Source: an uncultured Ignavibacteria bacterium
Lineage (GTDB): Bacteria; Bacteroidota; Ignavibacteria; SZUA-365
Length of the DNA: 64,000 nt
Reading direction: 5' to 3'
Assembly (NCBI GenBank): GCA_913061095.1
Contig: CAJXVM010000023.1
Coordinates: 1-64,000, forward strand
The translations under genes were made by a program, and so were the position numbers. This document shows, piece by piece, positions 1 through 9,474 of this stretch. The notes below the pieces were generated by a model that did not search any database, had not been told where the DNA came from, and was given only the letters and a program-made list of their open reading frames with translations. Numbering within the stretch: position 1 is the first letter of the stretch; every line of letters starts with the position of its first letter.

Positions 1-2288
1 CCTGCGAGCGTGGCATTGCGCCGGAACGTTTCGCGTTCGAGCAGCGAGGCCTGCAGGTCCTTGTCCTTGCGCAGCAGGCGCACCTCATGCTCCCGCCGTT
101 CGGTGACCGCCTCCTGCCGAGCGAGGTCCGCGTCGCGGCGGAGTAATTCGAGGGACTGGATTTCCCGATCCTTCTGCAGCAATCCTATCTGCTGTTTGCG
201 CTGCAGTGCTTCGAGCTTCCGGACGCGCAGTTCCTCCTGCTGCCGCTTGAGCTCGAGGCCCTTGATCTCGCGGTCCTTCTCCAGCAGCGCGATCTGTTTC
301 TCGCGCTGATCCGCTTCGTATTTCGCATTGAGTTCGTTGATCGTGCGGAGGTTGTCTTCATTGAGAAGGGAGTCCCGCAGTGCGACGAAGCGGCGGTGGT
401 AGGTGAGGGCACGGGAATAATCTCCATGACTGGCAAACTGCCGGCTTATCTGTTCGTACAACACCCATCTTCCCTCCCGATCGCCGTACTCTACCGATGT
501 GGCGACTGCAAGTTTCAGCGTATCCAACGCCGCGGGTATCTGTCCCATTTCATACAGACACTGCGCAATGAATCCAAGAGTACGCGCTTCATTGTACTCA
601 TTTACTCGCATGCTGAAGCTCTGGAAGACTGGCAGCCCATCCCGAAGGAGAGGGAGAGCCTCACTGTAGCGTCCAAGTCCCATCAGACAGACCCCGATAT
701 TCATTCTGGCGACAGCATGACTGTTCTCATCCTGGATCACCACAGCCAGTGAATCCATACGCTGATAATGTTCGAGCGCAAGAAGATATCTGCCTTTCGC
801 ATAAACGGAATCCGATGATGCAGCGATCGCCTGATTGAGATAGCAATTCCCCATGGCGTTTTCCGCCGAGCCGATATATGCGGTAACTCCGTTTTGCGCA
901 GCGATCCGGCGCATTTCACGGTAGTATTCCAGAGCCTTACCGTACTGCTTCATTGAAACATAAATCTGACCCAGAGAATAGTTCACGTTCACGTGCTCAA
1001 TGCTTTCGGTATCAGGATTCAGCAGGTCCGCGGCGGCGAGAAAATGTTTCAGCGCTTCGGGATAGCGACCGAGCACTCGATCAAGTTCACCGAGCCCGAT
1101 CAGAGCCGCACGTTCGTGGTCCGTCATGTTGCTGGTCCGGGTAAGATCAAGCGCCTCGAGATAGTAGCTACGTGCACTGTCGTAACGTCGCAGTCCGCGC
1201 TGATTGTAGGCAAGATTCCAGAGACCTTGAATCATTTCCACAGTGTCTTTCAGCGCACAGTACTCCTCATAGCTGCGCTGAAATTCCATCATGGCTTCTT
1301 CGCGCCGACCGAGCAGGCCGAGACACGGACCCATTGCCCCCCGAATACGTGCCTGGCGTGGCAGATCAGCTAATTTTTCATTTTCGGCAAGCGTCTGCCG
1401 ATAGTATGACAACGCTTTTTCGTATTTTCTCTGATTATAATTGTTCAAACCAAGGCTCCACAGGGCTTGAACCTTCATCTCCCTGTTTCCACAGGACACG
1501 GCAGCGCGCAGCCCGGAACGAAACCAATCGATCGCCTCCATTCTCCTTCCGCGTTGCCCGATGTCGGCTCCTCTCGCTATGCAGGCGATCGCGATTGCGC
1601 TGCTGTCACCGGAGGCATGTGCAAGCTTCACAGCCTGTTCAGCAGCCTTCCCACGCTCCTTCAGTGTTGTCATATCAGTTAATGACAGACCGAAAAACGC
1701 TAAGGCCGTTGCCATCCCGACGCTGTCTTCTGCGTGTTCGTACAGACGCTTGGCATTTGTGAACTCCAGCACTGCATCATCATAGCGTTTTTCGATAAAG
1801 AGCCGCATCTCTCCCCTGTGGAGCATTGCGTCCCCTTCTCCACTCAAATCTCCAATACTCCGTGAATACTCGATGGCATGATCGAAGAGACCGTTTGCTT
1901 CGGCCAGTTCGTTTTTCCTGTAGGCCAGAATGGCCAGTCCCCGCAATGCTGCTGCCATCGTGAGCGTGTCTCGATTCCTCGTGGCGTGCTTCAATGCCTG
2001 ATCGAGGTGCTCCCGCATTGTTTCTGCTTCTCCCTGAACGATCAGCGATGCCGCCGCCGCGGCATGTGCGCGTCCAATCCCTGTTTCCCATGCGTGCTTT
2101 CGCGCAAGGGTAAGGGCTTCGAGTGCCGTGTCGTAAGCCGCCGGAAGATCGGAGGCACGAAGCATTGCTGATTGCTTGAGCTTTGCTTCAATTTTCCCTC
2201 TGGGGCCTTCCCTTCCCTCTTGCGAAAACACGAGGAGAAACATTACGAGAAACAGCAATAGTGTCTGTGAGGCAAGGACCTGTTTCAT
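1..2288 (-). CDS. TPR sensor histidine kinase, C-terminal part cut by window edge
   Basis: The frame stays open from the ATG at 2288 to base 1 (762 codons visible), so the gene continues beyond the left edge. The protein begins with a hydrophobic signal (MKQVLASQTLLLFLVMFLLV) and then about 600 residues of degenerate TPR helices. A charged coiled-coil linker follows, with repeated EKDREI and KQQIGLLQKDREIQSLE stretches. The translation ends within ERETFRRNATLAG, exactly where the upstream paralogue enters its transmembrane helix. The kinase core itself is therefore not in the window; it is inferred from the paralogue at 2288-5116, whose linker is almost identical. The ATG overlaps the stop codon of that paralogue by one base (TGATG), so the two are translationally coupled. 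By family, TPR would be extracytoplasmic and sense an unknown signal. A recent tandem duplication is likely. The stimulus and the partner regulator are unknown. Confidence 0.8.
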   Translation of the reverse strand, partial: MKQVLASQTLLLFLVMFLLVFSQEGREGPRGKIEAKLKQSAMLRASDLPAAYDTALEALTLARKHAWETGIGRAHAAAAASLIVQGEAETMREHLDQALKHATRNRDTLTMAAALRGLAILAYRKNELAEANGLFDHAIEYSRSIGDLSGEGDAMLHRGEMRLFIEKRYDDAVLEFTNAKRLYEHAEDSVGMATALAFFGLSLTDMTTLKERGKAAEQAVKLAHASGDSSAIAIACIARGADIGQRGRRMEAIDWFRSGLRAAVSCGNREMKVQALWSLGLNNYNQRKYEKALSYYRQTLAENEKLADLPRQARIRGAMGPCLGLLGRREEAMMEFQRSYEEYCALKDTVEMIQGLWNLAYNQRGLRRYDSARSYYLEALDLTRTSNMTDHERAALIGLGELDRVLGRYPEALKHFLAAADLLNPDTESIEHVNVNYSLGQIYVSMKQYGKALEYYREMRRIAAQNGVTAYIGSAENAMGNCYLNQAIAASSDSVYAKGRYLLALEHYQRMDSLAVVIQDENSHAVARMNIGVCLMGLGRYSEALPLLRDGLPVFQSFSMRVNEYNEARTLGFIAQCLYEMGQIPAALDTLKLAVATSVEYGDREGRWVLYEQISRQFASHGDYSRALTYHRRFVALRDSLLNEDNLRTINELNAKYEADQREKQIALLEKDREIKGLELKRQQEELRVRKLEALQRKQQIGLLQKDREIQSLELLRRDADLARQEAVTERREHEVRLLRKDKDLQASLLERETFRRNATLA

Positions 2289-5116
2289 CACTGCTCCCCT
2301 CTACGAAGTTCGATGAAAAATGCAGTGAAGCGTCCCTCCTCCGATTCCACGCGAATCTCCCCGCCGTGCCCCTTCACGATGATGTCGTAGCTGAGCGACA
2401 GGCCCAGGCCCGTGCCCTCGCCCGTCGGTTTCGTGGTGAAAAACGGCTGGAAGATTTTATCCCTGATCGCCTCGGGGATGCCCGGACCGTTGTCACGGAT
2501 GCGCACCTCCACGCCCGTTGCCGTCGTGCGCGTGGATACGCGCACTGCCGGGATGTACGCTTCATCACTGCCATCCTGCATGCGTTTGCGCACCGCCTGG
2601 AACGCGTTACTCAGTACGTTGAGGAACACCCGACTGATCTCCTGCGGAATAACTTCGATCCGCGGCAGTGACGTGTCGTACTCCTCCTCGATCTCCACGG
2701 TGAAATCCGGCACCTGCGCACGCATCCCGTGCCAGGCCAGCTGTAACGCCTCGCGCAGCAGCGTGTTGATGTCCGCTTCCTGTCGCACTCCTTTCTGGCT
2801 CCGCGCATGCAGCAGCATGCTCGCCACGATGCCGTCCGCGCGCTGTCCGTGCTGATGAATGCGACCCATGTTCCCCTTCAGTTCATCGAGCAGTGTCAGC
2901 ACTTCCTGCCTGCGTTCATCCCCGTTGCCGAGTGAGCGAACCTGCGCTTCGAGTTCATCCACCATCTCGGTCGACACCGTCGAGAAGTTCGTCACGAAGT
3001 TGAGGGGATTCTTGATCTCATGCGCGATACCCGCGGTCAGCTCACCGAGCGTGGCCATTTTCTCGGTGTGGATCAGCTGATCCTGCGTGCGTCGCAGCTC
3101 GCCGAGCGTGCGTTCGAGCTTTTTGTTCGAGCGCTGCTTCTCGCGATAGCGCCAGAAAACGAGTCCTGTTACCAGCAGCAGGGCGGCGAGTCCGACGAGT
3201 GTCGCATTGCGCCGGAAGGTTTCACGCTCAAGGAGCGAGGCCTGCAGATCCTTGTCCTTGCGCAGCAGGCGCACCTCGTGCTCGCGCCGCTGAGTAACCG
3301 CCTGCTGGCGGGCGAAGTCCGCGTCCCGGCGGAGCAATTCGAGGGACTGGATTTCACGGTCCTTCTGCAGCAGACCGATCTGCTGCTTCCGCTGCAGCGC
3401 CTCGAGCGTGCGAACGCGCAGTTCCTCCTGCTGCCGGTCGAGCTCGAGCTGTGTGATCTCACGATCCTTCTCCAGCAGCACGATCTGCTTCTCCCGCTGG
3501 TCGGCTTCGTACTTCGCACTGAGTTCGTTGACAAGGACCGTGTTCCGTGCGCTCAGCAGTGAATCCTTCATCCGCGTATATGTGAGATGATATCGGTATG
3601 CTTCTTCCTCCATTCCCATGTCAGCGCAAAGACTGCTCAGCAAACCGGCGACATCACGATGAATTTCGGCTTCGACTCCCGCTGCGGATGCCAGCGCTTT
3701 TCGTCCCTCACGCAGCGCTGCCTGCGAGTTGCCCAGCTTTCGGTACAGACGCGCGGCTACGAACTGCGTCTCGGTAAGCAGTGTCGCATATTCCAGCGTA
3801 TCCAGCATTGCGAAACAGCGATTGAGATAATGCTCAGCGAGACTGTCCTCATCTCGCGCCATATGAATCTGGGCAAGGTTCACCAGGCAGGTTGCCTGCG
3901 TCGAGGTCGCGCCCTGCTGCTGACTCATTGCATACGCGTTGTTTGTGAAATACAGCGCGCTGTCCTGACGGCCCTGCTTATGATGCAGGAATCCCATGGT
4001 CATGTACAGATCGGCCAGATTGGACTGATCCGGCAGTCGTTCCGAAATTTCCAGCGCCCTGCGCAGGAATGGTATCCCCCGCTCATAGCGCTCCTGCTGA
4101 AAATGCATAACGGCAAGAGACTGCAAGGTGAATGCCTGGGCAGCCGAATCCTTGAGTTCCTCCGCCACATGGAGCCCTCTCTCAAACAGACGTGAAGCCC
4201 CGTATTGATCACCACGCCAGAGTCTGATTTTGGCCGCATTCAGCGAGGCTGCCAGAAGCATCTTTCTGAACCCGCTGCGCTCGGCAATATCGGCGGCCCG
4301 TCCATAATAGACGAGCGCGGAATCGAAATCCCCGCGCACGCCGTAGACATGGGCGAGGCTGTGATACCCGAAGCTGATGCCGGTGCTGTCATTGAGATGT
4401 TCCTTCAGAATGAGCGACTGCCGGTAGAGGGCCAGCGCGTCGTCATGCTCCCCCTTGACAAACAGCGCATTTCCAAGCGAGTTGTACAGCGAGGACAGCG
4501 ATACGGTGTCCGAAACCGCGCGGGCCATGCCGAGCCCCTTCTCGTACAGAGCCACAGCATCGTCGATGCTGCCGGACTGAAAACGAACATTTCCCATATT
4601 CAGCAGTGTGTTCGCTGCGTCCGGACAGGGATCCAGTGTTTTCCATATCACCTGTGCGCGTTCGAGTGAAATCCACGCACTGTCGAGCGTTCCCATCTGC
4701 TGCAGCGCGATACCCAGTCGATCGAAGCCACGCGCGATCCCATGACGATCATTGATCGATTCACTCAGGCGAATGCTCTGCTGCGCGCGTGAGCGGCCCC
4801 GTTCGAAGTTCCCGAGGATGCAATCGGCCCATGACAGCTCGGCCAGCGCCTTCGCCTGTCCGCGAACATCCCCGAGCCTCCGGGCCAGCGCCAGGGCCTC
4901 GGAACCGTATTCCGTCGCCCGCGCAGGATTCGCGTTGCGAAAATGTGTGCACAGGTCATTGAGGATATTGACGCGGGCGGTATCCTGACCGGCGCTGGCG
5001 AGCCGCGCGGTCAGCTGATCAACGCGATACTGCTGGGCGATGAGTATGGACGGGAGTCCGATGACGAATGGGATCGTCAGGATGAAAAGCAACCCGCACG
5101 TGATGATTACACGCAT
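2288..5116 (-). CDS. TPR-containing membrane sensor histidine kinase
   Basis: The 942-residue protein starts with a signal/anchor segment (MRVIITCGLLFILTIPFVIG). About twelve TPR-like helical repeats fill residues 20-520, followed by a coiled coil (about 530-635) and a transmembrane helix near 640-660 (LVGLAALLLVTGLVFW). The cytoplasmic kinase core has an H box AHEIKNPLNF near residue 700, an N box NVLSNAFQAV, G1 IRDNGPGIP, and a G2 region TTKPTGEGTGLGLSLSYD. All autophosphorylation motifs are intact. An in-frame start 32 codons upstream (5212) is possible, but it would place a basic, non-signal stretch before the signal peptide. The gene lies downstream of a strong promoter with tandem palindromes and is coupled to the second kinase at 2288. 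No receiver domain or adjacent response regulator is visible, so it is an orphan kinase. TPR number is approximate. Confidence 0.92.
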   Translation of the reverse strand: MRVIITCGLLFILTIPFVIGLPSILIAQQYRVDQLTARLASAGQDTARVNILNDLCTHFRNANPARATEYGSEALALARRLGDVRGQAKALAELSWADCILGNFERGRSRAQQSIRLSESINDRHGIARGFDRLGIALQQMGTLDSAWISLERAQVIWKTLDPCPDAANTLLNMGNVRFQSGSIDDAVALYEKGLGMARAVSDTVSLSSLYNSLGNALFVKGEHDDALALYRQSLILKEHLNDSTGISFGYHSLAHVYGVRGDFDSALVYYGRAADIAERSGFRKMLLAASLNAAKIRLWRGDQYGASRLFERGLHVAEELKDSAAQAFTLQSLAVMHFQQERYERGIPFLRRALEISERLPDQSNLADLYMTMGFLHHKQGRQDSALYFTNNAYAMSQQQGATSTQATCLVNLAQIHMARDEDSLAEHYLNRCFAMLDTLEYATLLTETQFVAARLYRKLGNSQAALREGRKALASAAGVEAEIHRDVAGLLSSLCADMGMEEEAYRYHLTYTRMKDSLLSARNTVLVNELSAKYEADQREKQIVLLEKDREITQLELDRQQEELRVRTLEALQRKQQIGLLQKDREIQSLELLRRDADFARQQAVTQRREHEVRLLRKDKDLQASLLERETFRRNATLVGLAALLLVTGLVFWRYREKQRSNKKLERTLGELRRTQDQLIHTEKMATLGELTAGIAHEIKNPLNFVTNFSTVSTEMVDELEAQVRSLGNGDERRQEVLTLLDELKGNMGRIHQHGQRADGIVASMLLHARSQKGVRQEADINTLLREALQLAWHGMRAQVPDFTVEIEEEYDTSLPRIEVIPQEISRVFLNVLSNAFQAVRKRMQDGSDEAYIPAVRVSTRTTATGVEVRIRDNGPGIPEAIRDKIFQPFFTTKPTGEGTGLGLSLSYDIIVKGHGGEIRVESEEGRFTAFFIELRRGEQ

Positions 5117-5357
5117 CAGCAATGGTCGACAGCTGCGACCGGGAATACCGTTCGTGCCTGCAATGCGGGGTGTTTTGCGTGCTGGATGGATATATGTGAT
5201 TCCGCCGGGCATACGCGGTCATCGTCCCGTATCTCAATCCATCGAACGGGAGCAGACGGAAACTGCGAGCGGCCACAGGAGCATACGGCAGCTCAATCCG
5301 TCAAGTGGACCAAGCGGTCCATAAGCAAACAACGCTTATTGGGGATTGTCAGGGGTG

Positions 5358-5386
5358 AATATACGATATCGAGAAAAATCTGTCAA
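5358..5386 (-). promoter_or_regulatory. Sigma-70-type promoter of the TPR kinase operon
   Basis: On the minus strand TTGACA (5386-5381) and TATATT (5363-5358) are separated by exactly 17 bases. This is a perfect -35 and a 5/6 -10 hexamer. Transcription would start near 5351 and read into the kinase gene at 5116. Two palindromes abut the -35 on its upstream side. Confidence 0.7.
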
Positions 5387-5388
5387 TC

Positions 5389-5421
5389 GGTGGTACCACC
5401 TATTTTTCCCCGTGGTACCAC
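5389..5421. promoter_or_regulatory. Two tandem palindromic operator candidates
   Basis: GGTGGTACCACC (5389-5400) and GTGGTACCAC (5412-5421) are each perfectly palindromic, with centres 22 bp apart (two helical turns). Relative to the predicted start near 5351 they sit at about -43 and -65, the usual place for an activator dimer next to RNA polymerase. Alternatively the two copies can pair with each other as an 11-bp hairpin with a loop of about 11-12 nt, which could act as a terminator for the ABC permease ending at 5428. The regulator is unknown. Confidence 0.6.
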
Positions 5422-5427
5422 CCATGA

Positions 5428-6744
5428 TCATCCACGCAAAGCCCAGCGCAGGATGTTCGCAAACTTCGGCGGCGTGCCCTGCATGAGGATGGCGACACGG
5501 AAAATGCGTCCCCCCGCCCAGACGAAAAGCAGCGTACAGAGCAGCACACCAAACAGCCCCACGACGGGCTGCCAGAGGGGAATGGATTCGGGAGTGGACA
5601 TGCGCAGCGTCATCAGAAGCGGCGTGAATGGCGGGATAAGTGATATCCAGGTGGAGAAATCACTCATCGGTTCCTTGACGACCGGGAGGTACACGAACAT
5701 CGGGAAAATGGCGGGAAGCATGGTCGGGAAACTCAGTGACTGCGCATCCTTCGCCTCGCTGCAGGTGGACCCCAGCGCCGCGCTCATCGCACCGAACATG
5801 ATCACCGCGAGCAGCATGTATACCAGGAACCATGGCAGCACATGGAATGGAATGTACTCTTCATATCCGAGATAGGTGACAGCAATGATACCGCCCAGAA
5901 TGTAGACCGCGGAGGTTGTCAACGAAACCGCAATACCACCGACGATCTTTCCTGCCATGAATTCAAACGGACGAATGGATCCGAGAAGCACTTCAGCGAT
6001 GCGCTGCGTCTTCTCCTCCATGACGGAATGCAGCATTCCCGGGGCACTCATCATGATCATCAGCAGCATGATCATCATGATGCCGATGGGAACAATGATC
6101 GCCTCGACGGGAGTCGCCTCCCGCCCGGCATCGATGTCGCCTGTCTTTGCATCGCGCGTGAGCAGTCCGCGCCCCTCGACACGCATCCAGACGAACAGAT
6201 CCTCCACGGCGGAACGATCGACGCCGGCATCCCGAAGTCGCAATTCGCGCAGATGCATGTTGACCTGGGAGGAAATCCAGTTCCGCAGGTCATCGAGCGC
6301 CGTGTTACGCGCGTAATACGTGACGTATGCGCGATCAAGATCGGCACCGGGATGGACGATATTTGAGTCGATGACCAGGAAGCCATACAGTGCTCCGCTG
6401 CGGACACTGTCGGAAAGTCGCAGGTACTGATCGGATGACCGCGCCGTGTCGGTCTCCACGACGTGGAACAGATAGCGGGGACGCACTTTCTCGCCCGTCG
6501 CGGTGTCGATGACACTATAAGTGTTATGCAGTTCCGCACGGCGCAGCAGTTCAGGAGCCATCCGCTCTGTTTGGTCAATGATGGCGATCCTGCGATCAGT
6601 TGTGTCGACACGATCCTTGAGCAGAATGATCGCGATGACGCTGCCGCTCATCAGCAATGGCGCAATCAACAGGCCGATGATGAAACCCTTGGTTTTCACC
6701 GCGGCGCGGTACTCGCGTCCGGCAAAACGGAGAATCTTACGCAT
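5428..6744 (-). CDS. ABC-2 type exporter permease (NatB-like)
   Basis: The 438-residue membrane subunit partners the ATPase encoded just upstream. A first transmembrane helix (GFIIGLLIAPLLMSGSVIAI) is followed by a large soluble domain of about 150 residues. A C-terminal bundle of five or six helices follows, including IIVPIGIMMIMLLMIMMSAP, and contains the EEKTQRIAEVLLGSIRP segment typical of the NatB/ABC-2 family. The start at 6744 is chosen because AGGAGGG lies 6 bases upstream; it overlaps the ATPase stop by 8 bases, so translation is coupled. A longer frame to 6795 would add a basic non-signal extension and is less likely. NatAB-type pairs export sodium or other small substrates; the substrate here is not determined. 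Confidence 0.88.
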   Translation of the reverse strand: MRKILRFAGREYRAAVKTKGFIIGLLIAPLLMSGSVIAIILLKDRVDTTDRRIAIIDQTERMAPELLRRAELHNTYSVIDTATGEKVRPRYLFHVVETDTARSSDQYLRLSDSVRSGALYGFLVIDSNIVHPGADLDRAYVTYYARNTALDDLRNWISSQVNMHLRELRLRDAGVDRSAVEDLFVWMRVEGRGLLTRDAKTGDIDAGREATPVEAIIVPIGIMMIMLLMIMMSAPGMLHSVMEEKTQRIAEVLLGSIRPFEFMAGKIVGGIAVSLTTSAVYILGGIIAVTYLGYEEYIPFHVLPWFLVYMLLAVIMFGAMSAALGSTCSEAKDAQSLSFPTMLPAIFPMFVYLPVVKEPMSDFSTWISLIPPFTPLLMTLRMSTPESIPLWQPVVGLFGVLLCTLLFVWAGGRIFRVAILMQGTPPKFANILRWALRG

Positions 6745-7675
6745 GCGCTCCCTCCTGCACTGCCTTCTTTGCCGCGGGACCGGCGATGCGTACAAAAATG
6801 TCGTGCAGGGACGGCTTGACGACCTCGAACTGCTCGACCGTCGTCTGCAGCATCACTGCACGAAGAATTTCCTGCGGATCCGCGGCGGCATCGATGCGCA
6901 GCTCCTGCATGCGACCATAGTCATTGACATGATCGACGCCGTGCAGTGATCCGAGGAATGCCCCGTCGCCGGCAATTCGCAGCCGCACCGTGTCAAGTGC
7001 ATATGTGTCGCGGATGTCGTTCAGCGTGCCGTCAAGAACCTTGCTTCCCCTGAAGATCATGCAGACGAAATCGCACATGCGCTCGGCCATCGACATGTCA
7101 TGCGTGCTGAACAGCACCGTCGTCCCGCGCCGCCGAAGTTCGAGGATCGCATCCTTCATCACTTCGGTATTCACCGGATCGAGCCCCGCGAAAGGCTCGT
7201 CAAGAATGACCAGGTCGGGCTGGAACACGACGGTGGCAATAAACTGCACCTTCTGACTCATCCCCTTGCTGAGGGTCTCGACCTTTTTGTCCGCCCAGTC
7301 CGAGAGATCCAACCGGGCGAGCCAGTCGTCGACACTGCGCCGGATGTCCGTTCCGTTTTTAAGTCCCGCGAGAAACACGAGCAGTTCACGCACCTTCATA
7401 CGTCGGTACAGTCCGCGTTCCTCGGGCATGTATCCGATGCGATCACAGGCCGCGGGCGACAGCGGGGCACCGAAGACGCGAATCGTCCCGCTGTCGGGGT
7501 ACAGAATATTCATGATCATGCGCAGCGTCGTCGTCTTACCGGAACCATTCGGTCCGATGAATCCATACACACTGCCGCGCGGGACCGACAGCACGAGATC
7601 GTCCACCGCAACGTGTTTGCCGAACGTCTTCGTGACACCGGTCAGCGAGACAGCGGCATCGGGTGTAGATGTCAT
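6737..7675 (-). CDS. ABC transporter ATP-binding protein (NatA-like)
   Basis: The 312-residue nucleotide-binding subunit has Walker A GPNGSGKTTT (residues 41-50), a Q-loop region PEERGLY, signature LSKGMSQ (135-141), Walker B VILDEPFAGLDP (from residue 156) and H-loop FSTHD. The C-terminal 80 residues after the ATPase core resemble the extension seen in ABC-2 exporters. The start is supported by GGGAG upstream. The gene overlaps the permease, and a 65-bp gap separates it from the upstream S41 gene on the same strand, so all three may be co-transcribed. It powers the exporter; the cargo is unknown. Confidence 0.93.
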   Translation of the reverse strand: MTSTPDAAVSLTGVTKTFGKHVAVDDLVLSVPRGSVYGFIGPNGSGKTTTLRMIMNILYPDSGTIRVFGAPLSPAACDRIGYMPEERGLYRRMKVRELLVFLAGLKNGTDIRRSVDDWLARLDLSDWADKKVETLSKGMSQKVQFIATVVFQPDLVILDEPFAGLDPVNTEVMKDAILELRRRGTTVLFSTHDMSMAERMCDFVCMIFRGSKVLDGTLNDIRDTYALDTVRLRIAGDGAFLGSLHGVDHVNDYGRMQELRIDAAADPQEILRAVMLQTTVEQFEVVKPSLHDIFVRIAGPAAKKAVQEGAHA

Positions 7676-7740
7676 TGGCAGCTCCCGGTTAAAACTCTCA
7701 TCGATTTACATCGCCTGGCATGAGCGACAATATCCGCAGA

Positions 7741-9399
7741 TCAGCGGTCCCGGACAAGCCGCATGGCATAATCCATGACCGTATCCCTGCCGTCGAGGAA
7801 TTCCTTGTACTGCTGCGACACCTGATGATCCGGTTCCACACCGCGTCTGCGATCGAGATTGTCGACTGCCGCCGCGAAGCTCTGGGTGGGAACGAAGAGC
7901 AACAGCCGCGTGTGATCCAGGTGCACTTCGTCGGTCGCGGCATTGCAGGTGAACGTCCCGCCCGTCTCGGTGCCGACGAGCGTCCCGATCCCGTGTGATT
8001 TCAACAGCGCACAGAAATGTGCGCTTGTGGAAAAATTGCTGCCGTCGATAAGGACAATCAATGTTCCGCGAAACGGACTCTCGGCCAGCGGCACCGGATC
8101 GGCAAGTTCCGCGTACTTGCCGTAGGGCCTGGCAAAATAAGGCACCGGCTCCTCTTCCAGGTACGCCAGCAGCGGGGCCGCACAGAACGGATCACCACCG
8201 TCGTTGCCGCGCAGATCGAGTACCAACGCACCAATGCCGCGCTCATCAATTATCTGGAAGCAGCTGTCAAGATAGCTCCGGAACATCGGCACGCGATCAT
8301 AAAACGAGAAAGACGAAATCCGCATCACCGCTGCTTCCGGCTGCTCATGAACGGTGAAGCGCAGTTCCGGCTTCGGAAACACCTTCGCCCGCACCGCGTC
8401 GATTCCCGCACCCTCCAGGACTGCCGCAGCGCTCGTTTTTCTGCCCGGCAGTGCATACGTGACATCCCACTTCGACGGGAATCCGTACGCACGGGCATAC
8501 AGCATCGGGAAGCGCCGTTCGACCTGCGCCATGCGGAAATTCCGATTGCGTGCATCAGCGGTATACAGTGACGCAAGTTCATCGATGATCTCATCCACCG
8601 CGCGGCCGTTGATCTCGAGCAGGATGCTGCCGACGGGGACTTCCCGCGCTTCACCGTAGTAATCCGTTACAACCGGATACCCGTCCATCATGGTAATCCT
8701 GAGGGGAAAGAGATGATCCTGTGCATGCGTCCAGAAGGCCTCCGACATCCAGAGGCTGGTATGGCCGCAGCCGACAGCGGCGGCTATCGGCGCCAGGACG
8801 TGATAGAACTCATGCGGCTGCATCGGACGATCGATCATCTTCTCCTGCTTCGCAAGCAGCTGTTCGAAGTCCTTGCGATCCGTCACGTCGTAGAGGCAGC
8901 AATGCTTCTCCTCGAGCACACGGCGCATCTCCGCAAAATCCGCGCGCAGTTCCTCGACCGAAAACATGACCGGCATGTCCACGGCAGCAAGATCATATCG
9001 ATCGATGATGAAATCCCCGATCGGTTCGTTCTGCGGATTCCCGGTCAGCGTGAGCCGACGGTTTCCGAAGGGAGGGTTGTCCGGATCGGGCTGCCACTCC
9101 CAGCAGACCTGTCCGCCGGACTTGCGTATGACGTACTTGTATTCGATCTCACTGCCCGGCTTCCCCGGCAGCGTGAACACACCCTTGTAAACGCCATCCC
9201 CGTCACCGTCCGTCAGCTCGAAGCGATCCCCCTCCCAGTTTTCAAAACTGCCGCGCAGAACCACGCGGTCACCGTCCGCGGGAACAAACAGCTCCCGGTC
9301 AAGCGCATCCTCCATGTTGACGCGAAAACAGATGTCCGACTGCGCCCGTCCCACCGCCGACACACTCAGGAGCAGAAGCGTAAAAGTGATCCACCGCAT
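7741..9399 (-). CDS. Exported S41-family peptidase-like protein with N-terminal carbohydrate-binding-like domain
   Basis: The 552-residue protein has a signal peptide (about 1-19, ending GRAQ). A beta-sandwich of about 110 residues follows that resembles starch/glycogen-binding modules: GSFENWEGDRFELTDGDGDG, then a YKYVIRKSGG strand. From about residue 150 it reads like a tail-specific (S41) protease. It has a PDZ-like segment (VPVGSILLEINGRAVDEI), the DLRGNDGGDPF loop, the presumed nucleophile region GSNFSTSAHF near residue 453, and GTETGGTF. No C-terminal type IX sorting domain is present, so it is probably periplasmic. Catalytic activity is inferred from the family. It has its own promoter (9475-9502) and precedes the ABC exporter genes. 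Confidence 0.82.
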   Translation of the reverse strand: MRWITFTLLLLSVSAVGRAQSDICFRVNMEDALDRELFVPADGDRVVLRGSFENWEGDRFELTDGDGDGVYKGVFTLPGKPGSEIEYKYVIRKSGGQVCWEWQPDPDNPPFGNRRLTLTGNPQNEPIGDFIIDRYDLAAVDMPVMFSVEELRADFAEMRRVLEEKHCCLYDVTDRKDFEQLLAKQEKMIDRPMQPHEFYHVLAPIAAAVGCGHTSLWMSEAFWTHAQDHLFPLRITMMDGYPVVTDYYGEAREVPVGSILLEINGRAVDEIIDELASLYTADARNRNFRMAQVERRFPMLYARAYGFPSKWDVTYALPGRKTSAAAVLEGAGIDAVRAKVFPKPELRFTVHEQPEAAVMRISSFSFYDRVPMFRSYLDSCFQIIDERGIGALVLDLRGNDGGDPFCAAPLLAYLEEEPVPYFARPYGKYAELADPVPLAESPFRGTLIVLIDGSNFSTSAHFCALLKSHGIGTLVGTETGGTFTCNAATDEVHLDHTRLLLFVPTQSFAAAVDNLDRRRGVEPDHQVSQQYKEFLDGRDTVMDYAMRLVRDR

Positions 9400-9474
9400 G
9401 GCCGTACCTCCGGTTGCTCAGTTCGCGCGGACAGCGTTGCTGATACCGCAGTAATCCTGGAATAGACAGGATAA

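Larger units (their letters stand above)
5117..5427. other. Intergenic region upstream of the TPR kinase operon
   Basis: About 310 bases without a convincing gene lie between the kinase start at 5116 and the permease stop at 5428. The permease-proximal part holds two palindromes and a consensus promoter, listed separately. The remaining roughly 230 bases would be a long 5' leader (or part of an N-terminal extension if the kinase starts at 5212). No riboswitch fold was recognised. Confidence 0.6.

Noticed and set aside
2183-3562. Plus-strand frames of 150-180 codons opposite the TPR kinase
   Set aside because: They mirror the kinase coding sequence and show no independent start or domain.
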